Shown: in pieces, positions 32,742-34,818 of the stretch | Layout: the number at the start of each line of letters is the position of its first letter | Numbering within the stretch: the stretch's first letter is position 1 | From: an uncultured Geobacteraceae bacterium | GTDB taxonomy: Bacteria; Desulfobacterota; Desulfuromonadia; Geobacterales; Pseudopelobacteraceae | NCBI GenBank assembly: GCA_903925005.1 | Contig: CAIYDX010000170.1 | Coordinates: 1-34,818 of the forward strand | Length of the DNA stretch: 34,818 bases | Direction of reading: 5' to 3' | Translations under genes and position numbers: made by a program | Notes under the pieces: model-generated | Database searches by the model: none | What the model was told of the DNA's origin: nothing | What the model saw: only the letters and a program-made list of their open reading frames with translations

Positions 32742-33409
32742 GTGATATGATCCTGATTGTCGAAGATGAGCCGAAGTTGGCGCGGCTCCTGAGTAATTAC
32801 CTGCGCCAGGAGGGGTACGATCCGGAATGTCTGGAGAACGGTCTTGACGTTCTGCCGCGGGTTCGCGAGAAAATGCCTGCGTTAATCCTGCTTGACTTGA
32901 TGCTGCCGGGGAAGAGCGGCATGGAGATCTGCAAGGAGATCCGTTCGTTCTCAATGGTGCCGATCATCATGGTCACTGCCCGCATTGAGGAAATTGACCG
33001 GCTCCTGGGTCTTGAACTGGGGGCCGACGATTACATCTGCAAGCCGTTCAGCCCAAGAGAGGTCGTGGCCCGCGTCAAAGCGGTGCTGCGTAGAAGTGCT
33101 GCCCAACAGCCGTCCGAGGGGGCTTCCGCGCTTCACTTGGATGAGGAACGTTTTCAGGCGACGCTGCGTGGGCATGACCTGGAGCTTACCGTTGTCGAAT
33201 TTCAGCTTCTGAGTTTTCTCTTTGCCAATCCAAAGCGGATATACAATCGAAACCAGCTCATGGATCGCATTTATCCGGATCAACGCATTGTCAGTGATCG
33301 AACCATCGATAGCCACATAAAGAACCTGCGCAAGAAGATTTCCGGCGTGGCGCCGGAAATCGAACTAATCCACTCGGTCTACGGCGCGGGATACAAATAT
33401 GATGAGTAA
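32738..33409 (+). CDS. baeR: BaeR-like response regulator
   Basis: The 223-residue protein has an OmpR-class receiver with Asp53 (LILLDLMLPGKSGME) and the Lys in YICKPFSPREVVARVKAVLRR; Glu9/Asp10 complete the acidic pocket. The winged helix follows (about 130-222), ending IHSVYGAGYKY. The phrase ARIEEIDRLLGLELGADDYI and the DRTIDSHIKNLRKKI helix match BaeR closely. It should act on the TRTGSA repeats upstream of baeS and spy. ATG overlaps the baeS stop (ATGA), which is typical of coupled two-component genes. It is followed 40 bases later by the MdtA-like adaptor. Confidence 0.94.
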   Translation: MSDMILIVEDEPKLARLLSNYLRQEGYDPECLENGLDVLPRVREKMPALILLDLMLPGKSGMEICKEIRSFSMVPIIMVTARIEEIDRLLGLELGADDYICKPFSPREVVARVKAVLRRSAAQQPSEGASALHLDEERFQATLRGHDLELTVVEFQLLSFLFANPKRIYNRNQLMDRIYPDQRIVSDRTIDSHIKNLRKKISGVAPEIELIHSVYGAGYKYDE

Positions 33410-33449
33410 CTGAAAATATATCGTCAATGAAAATAGAGGGATAGCACAC

Positions 33450-34712
33450 ATGCAAGAAGTCGTTACCGAACCGATAGAATCAAATCCGCAGCAGGACAAA
33501 TCATCATTCTACAAACGGTGGTGGCTCTGGCTCATCCTGCTCTGCCTGGTTGCCGGAGGCGTTTTTGCGCTCTGGAAAGCAAGGCAGTCACCATCATCGC
33601 CCGCATCCGCCAAGCCCGGCTCAAAAGCGGTATCTCTCCCGACTCCGGTATTTGTGGTTCCGGTCCGCAAAGGCGACATGAATATTTACCTGACCGGCCT
33701 CGGCTCCGTGACACCGCTAAATAATGTTACGGTTCGGAGCCGTGTTGACGGCCAATTGATGACGGTCCATTTTCGCGAGGGGCAGAATGTCACCAAGGGG
33801 AGCCTGTTGGCGGTAATCGACCCGCGCCCATTTCAGGTGCAGTTGACACAGGCCGAGGGACAGATGGCGCGCGATCTGGAACAGTTGCTTAACTCACGCC
33901 TGGACCTGGAGCGATACCGCACCCTCTGGAAACAGGACTCGATCCCGCGCCAGCAGTTGGACACCCAGGAAGCGCTGGTCCGGCAGTATGAGGGGGCGGT
34001 CAAGATTGACCAGGGACAGATCGACAGCGCCAAGCTGCAGCTTACCTACAGCCGCATCACTGCTCCGATCAGCGGTCGCATCGGCTTGCGCCTGGTGGAC
34101 CCAGGTAATATGGTACATGCGACCGATGCCAATGGCTTGCTGACAATCGCCCAGATTCAGCCGATAGCGGTGCTGTTTCCGCTCCCCGAGGACAGTCTCC
34201 CCCAGGTTTTGCGCAAGATGAAGGGGGGAAGGCTTGCCGTCGACGCTTTTGATCGTGAGATGAAGCTGAAGCTGGCGTCAGGAGAACTGACCACCCTGGA
34301 CAACCAGATCGACCCCACTACCGGAACGGTGAAGCTTAAAGCGGTCTTTGCCAACCGGGAGGGGGAACTTTTCCCGAACCAGTTTGTCAATGCCAGGCTC
34401 CTTGTGGATGTGAAGAAAAATGTTGTCATTGTCCCTTCAGCGGCCATTTTAAAAACTCCCCAAGGCGCTTTTGCTTTTGTGCTGAAGCCGGACAAAACGG
34501 TGGCGATGCGACCGGTCAAGGCTGGCGTCACCCAGGGAGGGGAAACATCGATTGACGAAGGGCTTGAGGCTGGAGAGCAGGTGGTCGTCGATGGCGCGGA
34601 ACGGCTTAGGGAGGGGAGCAAGGTAGAAGTCAAGGAGCGCGACCAGGCCGGCAAGGGTAGCTCGAAAGGTCCGGACGAAACGGTTCTATCCCCCAGAGAA
34701 AGGTGGGAATGA
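33450..34712 (+). CDS. mdtA: MdtA-like RND efflux membrane-fusion protein
   Basis: The 420-residue protein has an N-terminal membrane anchor (about 24-43) and the usual membrane-fusion order: lipoyl-type half (NVTVRSRVDGQLMTVHFREG), helical hairpin (about 130-195), second lipoyl half (LTYSRITAPISGRIGLRLVD), and a beta-barrel/proximal domain (about 235-400). LPEDSLPQVLRKM and VIVPSAAILKTPQGAFAFVL are typical of MdtA. It links an inner-membrane RND pump to an outer-membrane channel. In enterobacteria mdtABC is a BaeSR target and lies next to baeSR; the same layout is seen here. The stop overlaps an ATG at 34709 that looks like the start of the pump gene, but that gene does not continue. AGAGGG precedes the start. 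Confidence 0.9.
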   Translation: MQEVVTEPIESNPQQDKSSFYKRWWLWLILLCLVAGGVFALWKARQSPSSPASAKPGSKAVSLPTPVFVVPVRKGDMNIYLTGLGSVTPLNNVTVRSRVDGQLMTVHFREGQNVTKGSLLAVIDPRPFQVQLTQAEGQMARDLEQLLNSRLDLERYRTLWKQDSIPRQQLDTQEALVRQYEGAVKIDQGQIDSAKLQLTYSRITAPISGRIGLRLVDPGNMVHATDANGLLTIAQIQPIAVLFPLPEDSLPQVLRKMKGGRLAVDAFDREMKLKLASGELTTLDNQIDPTTGTVKLKAVFANREGELFPNQFVNARLLVDVKKNVVIVPSAAILKTPQGAFAFVLKPDKTVAMRPVKAGVTQGGETSIDEGLEAGEQVVVDGAERLREGSKVEVKERDQAGKGSSKGPDETVLSPRERWE

Positions 34713-34717
34713 CGTAA
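34709..34717 (+). pseudogene. start of interrupted RND pump gene
   Basis: ATG 34709 follows AGAAAGGTGGG (34697-34707) and overlaps the MdtA stop (ATGA), the usual layout for a coupled mdtB-type gene. It runs only ATG-ACG and then TAA at 34715. The sequence after it leads directly into a transposase gene, so the pump gene is most simply explained as interrupted by the insertion. The pump identity is inferred from context. Confidence 0.5.
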
Positions 34718-34762
34718 TCTGACACATGGTTGTGGTAGTTTTCCTTCAAGGAGGAACTACCT

Positions 34763-34818
34763 ATGAATATCAATGAGTTTCGTAATCAGTTTCCTGACGA
34801 GGAAATTTGTCGTCAGTA
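34763..34818 (+). mobile_element. IS1595-like transposase, N-terminal part (cut by window edge)
   Basis: ATG 34763 follows AAGGAGGAA at 34748-34756. The 18 codons visible (MNINEFRNQFPDEEICRQ) match the opening of IS1595-family transposases, which start with an M-N-x-x-E-F-x-x-x-F-P-D/T-E-x-x-C motif leading to a zinc-binding domain. The gene runs off the right edge. The left terminus of the element should lie between 34712 and 34762; I could not identify the inverted repeat. This is the only insertion sequence seen in the window. Confidence 0.7.

Overview
The window most resembles a chromosomal stretch of a Gram-negative deltaproteobacterium of the Geobacter/Desulfuromonadia type. This is inferred from the gene content: OmpA and OmpX-like outer-membrane proteins, several two-component systems, cohesin- and dockerin-like exported proteins, a Spy-type chaperone and an RND efflux adaptor. 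No rRNA, tRNA or CRISPR array was seen, so the taxonomic placement is an inference.

Positions 1-6576 look like an accessory island of plasmid or integrative-element type. It opens with the C-terminal catalytic piece of a RadC/JAB protein. A tightly packed plus-strand series of mostly unrecognised genes follows (DUF4942-like, a Cys-His-Asp transglutaminase-like protein, DUF2786 and several orphans), often with GTGA stop/start overlaps. A short reading frame at 3320-3502 is broken by an in-frame TAA. A convergent ankyrin-like gene closes the island.

Positions 6997-19757 are a cell-envelope region. An outer-membrane channel-like protein, a seven-helix sensor kinase and its response regulator come first. 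Next is a 1431-residue exported collagen-like protein that ends in a peptidase S74 intramolecular chaperone. A PIN toxin/antitoxin pair and a second antitoxin with an internally deleted PIN toxin follow on the minus strand. Then come four plus-strand genes: a dockerin-bearing exported protein, a lipoprotein and a second protein with cohesin-like folds, and between them an OmpA peptidoglycan-anchoring protein. Together they could form a surface or periplasmic assembly held by cohesin-dockerin contacts. This is the best candidate in the window for an undescribed system.

Positions 19861-21339 hold a phosphoribosyltransferase gene interrupted by an in-frame TGA, a terminator, and a repeat-rich non-coding stretch with four CGGTACAC copies. 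Positions 21340-24513 carry a Rieske ferredoxin, a small His/Asp-rich membrane protein, an ABC exporter with a His-rich periplasmic loop, and a DUF3299-like protein. This resembles metal-linked ABC clusters of other proteobacteria.

Positions 24516-31046 are minus-strand: a hybrid sensor kinase, an orphan membrane sensor-like module, an ApbE-type flavin transferase, two small MSV-starting proteins (one His-rich), a Spy/CpxP chaperone and a conserved unknown. Positions 31305-34712 encode BaeS, BaeR and an MdtA-like adaptor. Three 11-bp-spaced TRTGSA repeats occur both upstream of baeS and upstream of the spy-like gene, which suggests that BaeR controls both, as in enterobacteria. The expected RND pump gene appears to be interrupted right after its start by an IS1595-like element that runs off the right edge.
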